Positions 11,165-21,607 of a stretch of DNA of 64,000 nucleotides are shown here, piece after piece. Origin of the DNA: Cliona cf. orientalis (lineage: Eukaryota > Porifera > Demospongiae > Clionaida > Clionaidae); assembly GCA_963930775.1 (NCBI GenBank), contig OZ005689.1:23310058-23374057 (forward strand). Reading direction: 5' to 3'. Below the pieces are notes generated by a model. That model was given only the letters and a program-made list of their open reading frames with translations, made no database searches and had not been told where the DNA came from. The translations under genes and the position numbers were made by a program. Each line of letters starts with the position of its first letter. Position 1 is the first letter of the stretch.

Positions 11165-12646
11165 ACTGAGTCCTCTTTCCCATCACTCACTCTTGATATT
11201 ATTGTGTACATGTTGATTGATGACCTCTGAACTTTTCTGGACACTTAATATGCAGCTACAATGTACTCATGCACACTCTGTCTCTCTATCTATGCAGAAC
11301 ACTATCTTGAGGCTGATCAGTGTTGTGCAGACTGTACATGTGAAGAATACTTCACTCCAAAAGATAAGTGACAACTTTGTGTATTATGTCACTGTACATG
11401 GCTGAATGCTATGTACCATCCACACTGCTCTAAAGCGAGCGGCACCACTTGCTGAGCTAGCAATCACTAATTGACCTGGACAGAATCAAATGTGGTGGTA
11501 CCACTTACATGTATGTCCGTCAAAGTGAGTATAAAAAAACATGCACATAATATTATGCTAGCCTGGTGCTCAGACATGTGGAGTCAGCACACTAGTGTGT
11601 GTTGATCACATAATATTTTTGGGTTACCATGCACTCCGGGGTCCTCGTCCCGTAACCTGGAATTAAAGATTGATCAGTATTAGTACAATAAGCTGAGAAA
11701 AAAAGAACTAGATGTTGGTTAACCTTTATTGCTGACGGGAGTGTGTCATGAATTATTATACCGATTGTGTACCATTAAATTTCTTATATTGATATTGATG
11801 TACAATACATGCACACACTTTTCTCCAGCAACCAGTAAAGCTAGTCATTGCATCGCAAGTTAACCATTCAACTATCCGATGGCATACCAACAATACTTGA
11901 ATAATCATATTGATACTATTATTATTATACTTTCCAATCTTCACTCTGAAATGAAAAGAATTCTTGGTAATGTCATGATAATATCACGGTATGATGACTC
12001 GCTATCAGGTGTGTGGTACTATAACTTAAGTAATGTACATGCCCCTCTTCATATCATACGAGAACTGGACAGTATGCAATATCATTGATAAAAAAAGGGC
12101 AACAAGTATAAAAAACAATTAAAATTGAAGGGTGAAGTAGGGGGATGGCAGTGCTAAAAAGTACACAAACAAGATTTGTAGGGATAATGTATCACATCCA
12201 CTATACATCCCTACGCTTGCTTTTGGAGTAGTGAAGGGGACAGCATAAAATTAATTTCTCCCACATGCATAGAGTTAATAATTAATTGAGGATCCCCCTC
12301 ACAAGTACACAAGTCATAAACATTCAATGACGTGTATATAGGCTCCCCGAGTGGTATGGGGATGAACTAGGTTAGGGGACGTGAAATTCTCCAACAAGCA
12401 AGAATGCTTCAAAGGGTATTTATTCCAGCACTAACATGTTGATGCACATCAATAATATTATTATAGGTACCAACTTTGAAGGTAATTGCTATCAATGTGG
12501 GTATTCTTTGATCATGATAAACGAGAAAAGCAAGCGTAGGGATGTATAGTGGATGTGATACATTATCCCTACAAATCTTGTTTGTGTACTTTTTAGCACT
12601 GCCATCCCTACTTCACCCTTCAATTTTAATTGTTTTTTATACTTGT
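11165..12646. repeat. Copy of the Helitron 3' repeat with long inverted arms
   Basis: This sequence matches 28775-30463 downstream of Helitron copy A along most of its length (shared blocks include TTGATTGATGACCTCTG, GGCTGATCAGTGTTGTGCAG and CACTCCGGGGTCC). Near its end, 12102-12224 is the inverted repeat of 12526-12646, arms of about 121 bp around a 300-bp centre. There is no Helitron coding sequence upstream, so this is a solo 3' fragment or a non-autonomous derivative. Confidence 0.75.
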
Positions 12647-13486
12647 ATATGCTATAAATGGGAATGGAATGCGGACGCAGACAAAACGTTGAATATTAAC
12701 CCGGTCTAAAAATTCGGCGAAGCTAAAGCAATATTATTTTCATGCCGAATTTTTAGAAGAAATACGGTAATAGTTAGACGCTGTTTAGGTTTCTGCGTGC
12801 TTTAGAAGACTGAAGGGCTCTATGTAAAATCCTGAGAATTACAATCTTACATTGTCAGTACCTATTATGTTTAATGTTTCCTGTACGTCTCCATCTATTA
12901 TGTACTATTGCAATCTATATATGTTATTATAGTACTTTAATCGAGTGGTATGTTTCTAAGTATACAAGGTCAATTTGAATTAAAATCCATCTTTGCTACG
13001 TAATAAAATAAATATTATGGTATGGGAATAGCAATTAAACTGTATAGTGCTTAAAGCTCAAGAATTAATTATTATTTTATAAAGATTGCTCATAATTATT
13101 ATTATAGAAACAATAATTCTAAAATTTTTGATGTAAAACAGGCAACTGCTATGTATGCATTAGAGGCAGAGGTAAACCCATTGTACCATCAGGAGTGTAT
13201 GTGACATTAATTTTATTTTATGGGTAAAACATGACATTATGGTAAAGTGAACAATATTCCATAACAAAAACAGGAAACTACAGGATTTCTTTCTTTACTA
13301 GTTGTGCTAATGATAAAAAAGTCTGACATTTTGGTATGTATGTCCTGACTTTACTGAGATAATTAAGAGCAATTTGTACCACTGAAGCCATAGAGATCAA
13401 AGGCACTGCCAGTGCAATAAATCGCTTATAGTGCTGGTAGGCTGTGGTTAGCTCTAGGACCAGGTGAGAATAAGTAATTAACCCCT
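12647..13486. other. Non-coding stretch with a short inverted repeat and a diverged satellite unit
   Basis: TAAAAATTCGGC near 12708 pairs with GCCGAATTTTTA near 12755. From about 13140 to 13380 the sequence is a diverged relative of the 320-bp tandem unit found at 14.4-15.5 kb. No gene is supported. Confidence 0.55.
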
Positions 13487-13612
13487 ACTTATACAGTGCA
13501 TGCTTGGTGGTTTTGCTTAGCAACTACAACTTATACAGTGCGTTCTTGGTGGTTTTGCCTAGCAACTACAACTTATACCTCACGTTCTTTGTGGTTTTGT
13601 TAGCCTAGCTGA
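13487..13612 (+). repeat. Three tandem units of about 42 bp
   Basis: Units starting at 13487, 13529 and about 13571 share ACTTATACAGTGC, TTGGTGGTTTTGC and AGCAACTACA. The third is diverged. Confidence 0.8.
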
Positions 13613-14312
13613 AGCTAGTTTGCTGATTGATTTCACAGAATTGAATTTTAAGCAGTAGCTACATTGAAGTAGTAATGATTACAGACACAGAGTAGAAAGT
13701 ATAGGCCTGACTTTGTGTCATGGGTTCAATGTTGTTGAAAGATCAGAGAAAGCTCCAAAACAGCCACCTATCCACAGAATAAGCAGAATAGTTACACCAG
13801 TCTATATAAGCATAGGCATGGTAGGGACTTAGGAGTGTGCCATGTGGGCCTAAGTTGCTATGATATCCATGCAGCTAGTCTGCAAACCTGATAATTGGCC
13901 TCAAAATTACGGTGACGTCCGTAGAGGATCCTAGTAGATAGCCAACTAGTGATCCGGGCCATAGCTGCAGATCAAGAGCCCATAGCATCAGTGAAAGTAA
14001 CTTTCTGCACACTAGCTTGGTTCTAGTGTTTGAATGACCAGCCATCATCATTTTTAAACCAGCTAGCTCCATGTCACCACAGAATAAGCTAGAGAAATAG
14101 CTTCATCTTCCGAATAATACACTGAGACTGGTAGAATTGAACCGTGACAGCTACTAGGTGCAACTACTAAGCACTGGCATCACACTGGCCCCTTGCTGAG
14201 CTTTTGTAGGGTTAAATAAGCAAGCAAGAGCTAGTTTGCTGACCTCTTCTCTTAATTGTCTGGAAAGGTTTACAGTGTGACATAAAGTAGCTCATTTCAG
14301 TGGTACAAATCA
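13613..14312. other. Non-coding stretch
   Basis: No coding signal or recognisable repeat was seen. The open frames are short and lack motifs. Confidence 0.4.
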
Positions 14313-14407
14313 GTTATACTACGCCCACTCGTGGGATAAGCCATTACACCACTGTGCTTCACGCTGGTGGTGTAAATCGCTTATCCCACTCATGCTTGTA
14401 GTATAAC
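14313..14407. repeat. Inverted repeat with arms of about 40 bp
   Basis: GTTATACTACGCCCACTCGT then GGGATAAGC at 14313 onward pairs with GCTTATCCCACTCATGC then TTGTAGTATAAC ending at 14407, with a short centre. It looks like a fold-back element next to the tandem array. Confidence 0.75.
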
Positions 14408-14420
14408 CTATATTTGTAAA

Positions 14421-15560
14421 TTCACTTGTGCTATTGTGGTTTCCTTCTCCCTGGATAATATTATTGTCATAATTATTATGCTATGAGAATTACTCCATAG
14501 GAATGTTAAAGTTTCTCATGTAATTCAGCAAATTATGTACTACATTAAAGGCCTTTGCACCAACAAGAGTATAGTATGTACGTGACATTTATTTTATTGA
14601 AAAACCTGACATTATGGCAAAGTGAACGCTATTTAGCAGCAAGACCAGGAAACCACAGGATTTGTTTCTTTACAAGTTGAGGTAATGATAAAAAAGTCTG
14701 ACAGGTTGGTATATTCCTAACTTTACTGAGATAAGAGCAATTCACTTGTGCTATTGTGGTTTCCTTCTCTCCTCTGGATAATAATATTATTGACATAATT
14801 ATGCTATGGGAATTACTCCATAGGAATGTTAAAGTTTCTCATGTAATTCAGTAAATTATGTACTACATTAATGGCCTTTGCACCAACAAGAGTATGTACA
14901 GGACATTTATTTTATGGAAAAACCTGACATTATGGCAAAGTGAACACTATTTAGCAGCAAGAACAGGAAACCACAGAATTTGTTTCTTTACTACTTTTGG
15001 TATTGGTAAGAAAGCATGACATGTTGGTATGTTCCTGACTTTACTGAGATGCAAGTAATTCACTTGTGCTATTGTGGTTTCCTTCTCTCTCTGGATAATA
15101 TTATTGTCATAATTATGCTATGGGAATTACTCCATAGGAATGTTACAATTTCTCATGTAATTCAGTTAAAGCAGGCAAATTATGTACTACATTAAAGGCC
15201 ATGCAAACCCTTAGCACCAACAGAAGTATGTACATGACATTTATTTTATTGACAAAACTGACACTATGGCTAAGTGAACACTATTTAGCAGCAAGAATAG
15301 GAAACCACAGGATTTGTCTCTTTATTAGTTGAGCTAATTGTGATAAAAAAGTTTCACATGTTGGTATGTATGTTCCTGATTTTATATACTGAGATAACAG
15401 CAATAATTTCTAAATTCACTTGTGTTAGAGTGGTTTCCCTACTCCTCTAGTAAATATTATTGTCATAAGTATGCTATGATGTGAACTACTCAATAGGAAT
15501 GTTACAATTTCTCTTGTAATTCAGTTAAACCACGCAAAGTATGTACTACATTTAAGGGCA
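14421..15560 (+). repeat. Tandem array of about 320-bp units
   Basis: Units start with TTCACTTGTGCTATTGTGG at 14421, 14741 and 15059, and a fourth, partial and diverged, starts near 15415. Each contains ACTCCATAGGAATGTTA, TTATGTACTACATTAA and AGCAGCAAGA blocks. The spacing is 320, 318 and about 356 bp. It is satellite-like and non-coding. Confidence 0.85.
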
Positions 15561-16471
15561 GACAAGCTAAAACTAAAATTCCATGGATAATTTGACAACT
15601 TAACACAATGTCATAATTAAATTTTCGTTGCAAAAATATTTTCGTAGTCGATGGTGGGTACGAAAATTAATCATACGAAAATTAGCATGCTTTATTAACG
15701 CTAATGTGGTAAGGGGTTGTTCCTACGAATACAAAAATTTCCAGATCTACAGTAATATAAGTATACATATAGGACTGTGGTAATAAAATTATAGCTATCA
15801 TAAGAACTCTTCATCATGAGTCAATGGTGTAGGCCTGAAGCCCCTCCCCCCCCCCCCCCCCCCCCCCACACACATCACCACCACTTTTGAGTAATAACTT
15901 GAAACTGTACTATGGGACTTTAAAATTAAATTCTAATTCTGGCTAGGAATTATACTTTAGATCACGGTCTAAACTATAAAGTCATCACATATATTATCTA
16001 ATCTGCCAATACTGCACCCTTATGAACTACCCTATACGAATTTATATGCATATTATTATAGCATGCATTGAAAATTGAAGTCCCAAATATATATTATGCA
16101 TGTTACATGAAACATGCATGTATGTAGATAATGGAACCTGCATATGACATGCGATAAGATTAGTGCATGTGATCGCTGCAATTATGCAAGTAGCATGCAT
16201 GTTACATGTGCAAGATGTCCTTTAGGGTATAACTGATATACCACCAACCAAGCTCTTAAGCACAATAATTATTCTTATGCATGATAGAATATAAGTAATT
16301 AATAATAATCAGCAACCCTTTGCAAGTTTGTTCTCTCCCTAGTGTAGAGACTTCTATACCACAAATTTTAATTACATTTGTAACCTACATGTTGGCTAAT
16401 TTAGTTGTGGTAGCAGTGAAGTGTATATAAACAGTGTTTTGAGCAGGAAACTCCAGAAACAGTCATTCAAA
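15561..16471. other. Non-coding stretch with a poly-C tract
   Basis: It contains short CGAAAATTAAT-type motifs near 15650-15690, 22 C at 15846-15867 and many ATGCATG palindromes near 16050-16210. No gene is supported. Confidence 0.5.
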
Positions 16472-16705
16472 ATGGATAGAGATTCTACTTTTTGGAGCAT
16501 CAATTCCAGTTCTTCATCATTTTTGAACTCCCAATCTTCACAGCTACAACACCCTCATCAGGAAATTTCATTGGAGACTCCCGATGATGGCAGCTATACT
16601 AGTGATAGTGACTATGACGATGGATTTTCTACTGATTCTTCATTTGACTTCCCTGTTGTTTCATTGAGTCAGCTGGATGCACGTAGATATGTATATTCAA
16701 ATGGC
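16472..16705 (+). CDS. Possible first exon of an unknown Ser-rich acidic protein
   Basis: ATG 16472 opens a 78-codon frame rich in serine and aspartate (SSSSSFLNSQSSQ, DSDYDDGFSTDSSFD). It can end at a donor GTAGGT at 16706 or run to a stop at 16730. The low-complexity acidic composition is typical of the N-terminus of a regulatory or nuclear protein, but no domain is visible and no second exon was identified. Confidence 0.3.
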
Positions 16706-16975
16706 GTAGGTAGAGTATTACAACTGTTATAATATTATTATGATCTCAGTTCCTTTCATAGATTTAATATGGATAATTTGTGATTGATATCAATTTCAAC
16801 GGTTAAGTCGATATGGTAAAGGGTTGTAAAGTTGTGCGCAATAAAATAGCCACACACTGACAAGTTGTCCGAAATATCAATGTGGTCATGTTTATATCCT
16901 GCATGACAGGCATGCACATACAGCGCCTATAATATAATCCAGTAATACCAGAGCGAAGGCATTCCAAACCAAATC

Positions 16976-17292
16976 ATGGAGCCTGCAAACGCTAGCGCTG
17001 GCTCAAGCACAGACAGCACTGCCACATCACGTCCAGTTAGAAATAGACTATCACTGGAGGCGTATCAGGCAATAAGAGCCGCCGAGGCAGAGGAGCTGGC
17101 CATCAACAGCCACTCCTTTGCCGTAACTGCCACTGAGGCCAGAGCAGTGACCAGAGAGAGGGAGAGTAGAGAGGGACCACAGGCTCGCGGAACTATTGTA
17201 GTAAGTTATATAAATTTTTCATAAACATTTCTGGAGTATTGATATTAATTGGTTTCTTATTATTTTGATGCAGAACTTATCAATCAACAAAT
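16976..17292 (+). CDS. Possible two-exon gene start, unknown product
   Basis: ATG 16976 begins a 75-codon exon ending in GTAAGT at 17201, in phase with a 19-nt micro-exon at 17274-17292 bounded by CAG and GTAAGC. The peptide is rich in Ala, Glu and Ser (PVRNRLSLEAYQAIRAAEAEEL). No later exon was found before the tandem duplication and the Mutator-like element, so it is either truncated or a chance frame with good splice sites. Confidence 0.3.
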
Positions 17293-17300
17293 GTAAGCGT

Positions 17301-17570
17301 GAAAATTTTTCATAATGGCACCACTGGTCAATAGTCTACTTAGAGAATCATTGGATTGGTACGTACTGTGGTGGAAACAAGACTCAAAGAATCACTGTTC
17401 ATTTTTGTCAAAGATCAAAATTTTAATTTGTAAAAGTGTCAAAATTTTTCACAATGGCACCACTGATCAATTATCTATTAAGTATTGGTACTGTGGCAGA
17501 TCTAGAAGCAAGACTCTAACAATATTATTATTGAATCACTGTTCATATTTTTGTCAAAGATCAAAAGTGT
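17301..17570 (+). repeat. Tandem duplication, unit about 140 bp
   Basis: AAAATTTTTCATAATGGCAC, TGGTCAAT and AATCACTGTTCAT blocks at 17303-17420 recur at about 17446-17570 with small indels. Confidence 0.75.
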
Positions 17571-17900
17571 ACTTGTTCTCAAGAAAAGAGATTCTTCATG
17601 TCAGAGAATAATTCAGTAGTAGTACACTTTAACAATAATATACCATAGTTACACATGTAACCATAGTAACAATATAATTATAATCCCAGTCAAAGGTACC
17701 CACTTAGTGACATCCTTCCAGTTCCATGTGCATGACTTTTTATGACAATATCATTTTCACGCTGTGTAGCTGTATGCATTGCTGACTTTCACACCAACAA
17801 AAGCTTGCTATACATCGATCACCACATTTTACATTCTCACCAAAGTTGAATTGTAAAATGAATGTATAATAATCCTTCAACTATACTCTAAATTAATTAT
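17571..17900. other. Non-coding spacer
   Basis: No supported feature lies between the tandem duplication and the left terminal repeat of the Mutator-like element. Confidence 0.4.
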
Positions 17901-18171
17901 GGGTGTCCTCCCCCGAGATCAACTCTCACGAAATCAACTTCCATGAGATCAACTCCCAATTGATCAATTTGCCACGAGATCAACTCCCATTAAATCATCT
18001 TCCCACGAGATCAACTGTACCTATAGCTAGTTAAAATTTGAATATAGCCTTAGGATATTACTGTTTGGGTACAAGGGTGCAAACTTGAATTATTTCCTGT
18101 CACTACTCAAGTGGTGTCAAAGGGTACAAGGTTGTAGCTACTCAACTGCTGTCAAGTTAGACGTTATAAAA

Positions 18172-19202
18172 ATGGGAGAATTTCTTGAAAGCTTTATATC
18201 CTTAGTCAGTACCAAATTGGCTATGGCTCAGTTTGTGCAAACGCACCGTGGCGAAAAAGCTTTACCACATGAAGGATACAAATATCTGAAGATACGCGAT
18301 GGAAAGGAATGCATGTTTTGGAGGTGTGAGCGTGAGCGACACAAGAGTCAATGCCCTGCTAGAGTGACTACCCATGAAGGTAGTGTGCAGTCTTCCTGGG
18401 GCGAACATAATCACCCTCCAGACCTCGCCGCCAATAAAGTGGAAACTGCAATTAGCAACATGAGAAAGAGAGCCAGGGAAGAAACAACCACTATTCCACA
18501 GATTTATAATGAAACTTTACAGGTACTCGGCAAAATGACCAATTAGCTACTGTTACTTGAATTGCTTCTCTTTTCATATCTTCTGTAGGAGCTGTCCCAG
18601 CATAGCAACCATGAAGATGTGGCAGCATACATGCCGTCATTGACATCTGTAAAGTCAAACCTTTACAGAGAGAGGAGAAAGCGCCTACCTGGTGACTGGG
18701 CTAACACGCTAGGTGGGCAGCCTTTCGTCCTGGCAGAGAGTGGTGCTGAGGATAAAATCATCCTCCTTGGCACCCAATCCAACCTTCACCATCTAGCAGA
18801 ATCAGAATGCTTGTATGTGGATGGAACTTTCGAAATGTGTCCACGTCTGTTTTATCAGATCTTTTCCGTCCATATCATCAAGTACGGCCAGACGTTTCCC
18901 CATGGTGTATGCCCTGCTACCCAACAAGCAGCAGAGTACGTACAATCGTATGTTCATGATGGTCAAAGAAGCTGCACTAAATTTAGGTCTGGATCTCACC
19001 CCGTCTTCTGTGCTCTCCGATATTGAGCAGGCCCTCATCAATGCTCTCCGGCTGAACTTCCCAATATCTGAACACGGGCTGCTACTATCATTTTTCCCAA
19101 GCAATCTGGCGAAAGGTCCAGGCATTGGGACTGCAACAGGAGTACAGGTCTGAGGATGGAATTCTCAAAAGCTTTGTCCAGAAGACAGCAGCTACCTGTT
19201 TC

Positions 19203-19234
<32 letters not shown>

Positions 19235-19590
19235 AGCTTTATTCGAGTAGCATGGCAAGGAGTTCAACAGGAGGCCCCAGAGTTGGATAATGTTGATGAC
19301 TTCATCACCTACTTTGACAGCACCTGGATCAATGGCCAATTCAGACTCAAGCAGTGGAACTACTATGACTAGAACAAACAATCATGTCGAAGGCTGGCAC
19401 TCCCAGTTGAAGCGAATCGTGGGCAAACCACATCCAAAATATTTTTGAGATCGTTGATGTCATCAGAAAGGAGCAAGCTACAACAGAAATGACAGTAACG
19501 CAGCAGGAGCCACCCAGCCACCATGAAAGAAAAGGTACATTCAACGAGATGAGAAGGTTCGTAAACTTTTCAAAACGGTGAATGCAGCCT
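18172..19590 (+). pseudogene. MULE transposase with N-terminal FLYWCH zinc finger (degraded)
   Basis: Exon 1 (18172-18522, ATG 18172) carries a FLYWCH-type finger: FVQTHRGEKALPHEGYKYLK, FWRCERERHKSQCPAR and WGEHNHPP. A short GT-AG intron leads to exon 2 at 18589. The transposase core shows YVDGTFEMCPRLFYQIF (first D), then one extra C near 18902 shifts the frame before VYALLPNKQQSTYNRMF, SDIEQALINALRLNFP (second D) and, after another shift, HFSQAIWRKVQALG. A 30-C run at 19205-19234 breaks the frame. RTNNHVEGWHSQLK near 19370-19410 gives the third catalytic residue (E). Stops follow. The family cuts and pastes DNA; this copy cannot make a full protein. Confidence 0.85.
19205..19234 (+). repeat. 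30-C homopolymer inside a transposase frame
   Basis: A pure run of 30 C interrupts the MULE coding sequence. Neighbouring family motifs on both sides show it is an insertion or expansion within former coding DNA. Confidence 0.95.
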
Positions 19591-19825
19591 AGCCGAATAT
19601 TTAGCCTCAGTGAGACACCAAACTGGACTTTAAGAGTTTGCACAAGTATACTGTTAATTATTGTACGTTATTTTCATTAAAATTTTCATTAAAATTTTAA
19701 GTTGATCTCATGGGAAATTGATTTAATGGGAGTTGATCTCGTGGGAAATTGATCTATTGGGAGTTGATCTCGTGGAAGTTGATTTCGTGAGCTGATTTCG
19801 TGGGGCTAACTCACCAAATCTATCC

Positions 19826-20395
19826 AGGTCTCAGGGGTGTGGCTGCTGGAGCCAGAAGTGTTCATTTAATATCCTCAATGGACCGGAAGGGAGGGGCCAG
19901 GCCACACCCAAAACAGCACCACCCTGTGCCTCAAGGACCACCATTCTCAATCAAGTGCTGACTGGCCACCGGATGTCCACCAGAAGCCCACAATCAATCC
20001 CAATTAAAACACACAGCTTCCTCAAGGCCAAAACACACACAAACACTTCAAGGCTGTTCTACCACACTGCCCACACAAGAGCTCACCTCATTTTCTGTGT
20101 GGGCGGGGTAACAACACGTCATCGCAACCACATCAGCTTCAAACCATCGTCAGCTTCCGTCCAGCCGTACGGTCCCCTCGATCGCACCGGCGTACAGTGC
20201 CTCATTAACTGACATGGCCTCACCTTTGTCCTCCTGCCACGCCCCCAAAGCCTCCTCGCAGGGTTCAAAGGTCACCACCGCATCCGGGACACGCCCACCT
20301 ATCGCCGCGGCCAAGTCCCAGGCCCCGATGTCCAAGCACTGGCCCGTCAAGCCACGCCCAATCGGAAGCAACAAAACCTGCATTAACGCAATTGA
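19826..20395. repeat. GC-rich dispersed repeat, copy 1
   Basis: This block matches 58606-59185 in the same orientation (shared GGTCTCAGGGGTGTGGCTGC, ATCAATCCCAATTAAAACAC). The minus strand has an open frame in both copies with conserved text such as AAAIGGRVPDAVVTFEP and SVNEALY, which could be a remnant exon. Copy 1 lies immediately upstream of Helitron A, copy 2 immediately downstream of Helitron B. Confidence 0.75.
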
Positions 20396-20527
20396 ATTAG
20401 CCAATCCCACACACTTTAATGCTACCTTAATCACGTCTACTTAGAACACTGTTTTATGCCTGTCCGTGTGTATTAGAGGCATTTATAGTCTACCTGGCAG
20501 GTCGTGAAATGAGGAAATTACGTCTTA

Positions 20528-21607
20528 TCATAGAGTCGGTAGACTCTATAAGTAGGGATGACCCGGATATGCCATATATGTAATACAAAACAATAAAGTG
20601 AATAACTCTTAGCAAATAAAATCTTGATATTTTTAACTTCCATATTCAGAATCTACACTATCTGTTAAGCCCAAAAACATCCTTTGAAACTGTCAGGTAT
20701 ATCTGAGCAAGCTGTTTTTAAAAATGTAAAAAAAATGCATTTTGTCAATCTTTCTTTTTCATTATCACGGATAACTCAAGATTTCATGTACTTCTCACCT
20801 TAATTTGACTATAAATCCACTCCATTTTGGAGCGCGCATGCATGTCTGTGGCACGCTAGTTTTGTGTTATCATGTCAGTCATTTTTAACATTGGTTTGTA
20901 CAGCACATTTTACAATTGAATATCTCTGATATACGCCATCTTGTTATATAATGCGCATGCTCATAATGTGTTGCCATGGTGAAGTCATGTGATAAGCGCT
21001 GCGCTCATTGGCTCAAACCACGCCTTTACAGGGGCTGCTAAGTAACCGTTGCCATGTTCTGGTTTTGATGTTCTGTGTCTAACAGACTTGGAGATTTTAT
21101 TCTAGCACCGAACACACTGAATTTACTTCGCTATTGATTCGCAGCTATCGTTCGTTTCTCCCTCAACACTGACGTTCTCTTGACTGTCAAAAAGTTAACT
21201 CACCAAGAGACCGAAACATTCATCAAGAGACCAAACACACTAATTTACTTTGCTATTGACTCGCAGCTATCGTTTGTTTCTCCCTCAACATTACTGACGT
21301 TCTCTTGACTATCAAAAGTTAACTTAGTTTATCTCACCGCTGAAACATTCACCAAGAGACTTTGTAAATACGGTTCACCCATTCACCATCCATTTTCAAC
21401 TATCAACAACTACAAAGATATGATACTAAGCTAAAGATGAATGCTGTTTATTGTGAATGATATAACAAATTAATATCTATGATAGGTATTGAAAGTAACA
21501 CCTCTGTTGGGTAATAGGCCTATACAGTGCAACAGCTATTAAAAGATAAGTTATTCTATTTAAGTTACAGTAGGCACTAGTAGAAGTACTGTAACATAGG
21601 CACAGTT
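20528..21607 (+). other. Helitron A 5' non-coding leader
   Basis: It begins with a near-terminal palindrome (ATAGAGTC, GGTA loop, GACTCTAT) and is shared in sequence with 50309-51250 and partly with 31819-32350. No coding signal was seen. Two similar stretches with CTCTTGACT and CAGCTATCGTT repeat within it near 21140-21310. Confidence 0.7.

Larger units (their letters stand above)
17901..19815 (+). mobile_element. Mutator-like element with repeat-built terminal inverted repeats
   Basis: Long inverted repeats of about 115 bp lie at 17901-18016 and 19701-19815. Each is made of internal units such as CACGAGATCAACTCCCA and GATCAATTT. They enclose a FLYWCH finger and a MULE transposase reading frame (18172 to about 19590). 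The arms match base for base over long stretches. I could not find a convincing 9-bp target duplication just outside GGTG and CACC. Confidence 0.85.

Noticed and set aside
17881..17901. Possible 9-bp target duplication of the MULE
   Set aside because: ATTAATTAT on the left and AAATCTATC on the right do not match.
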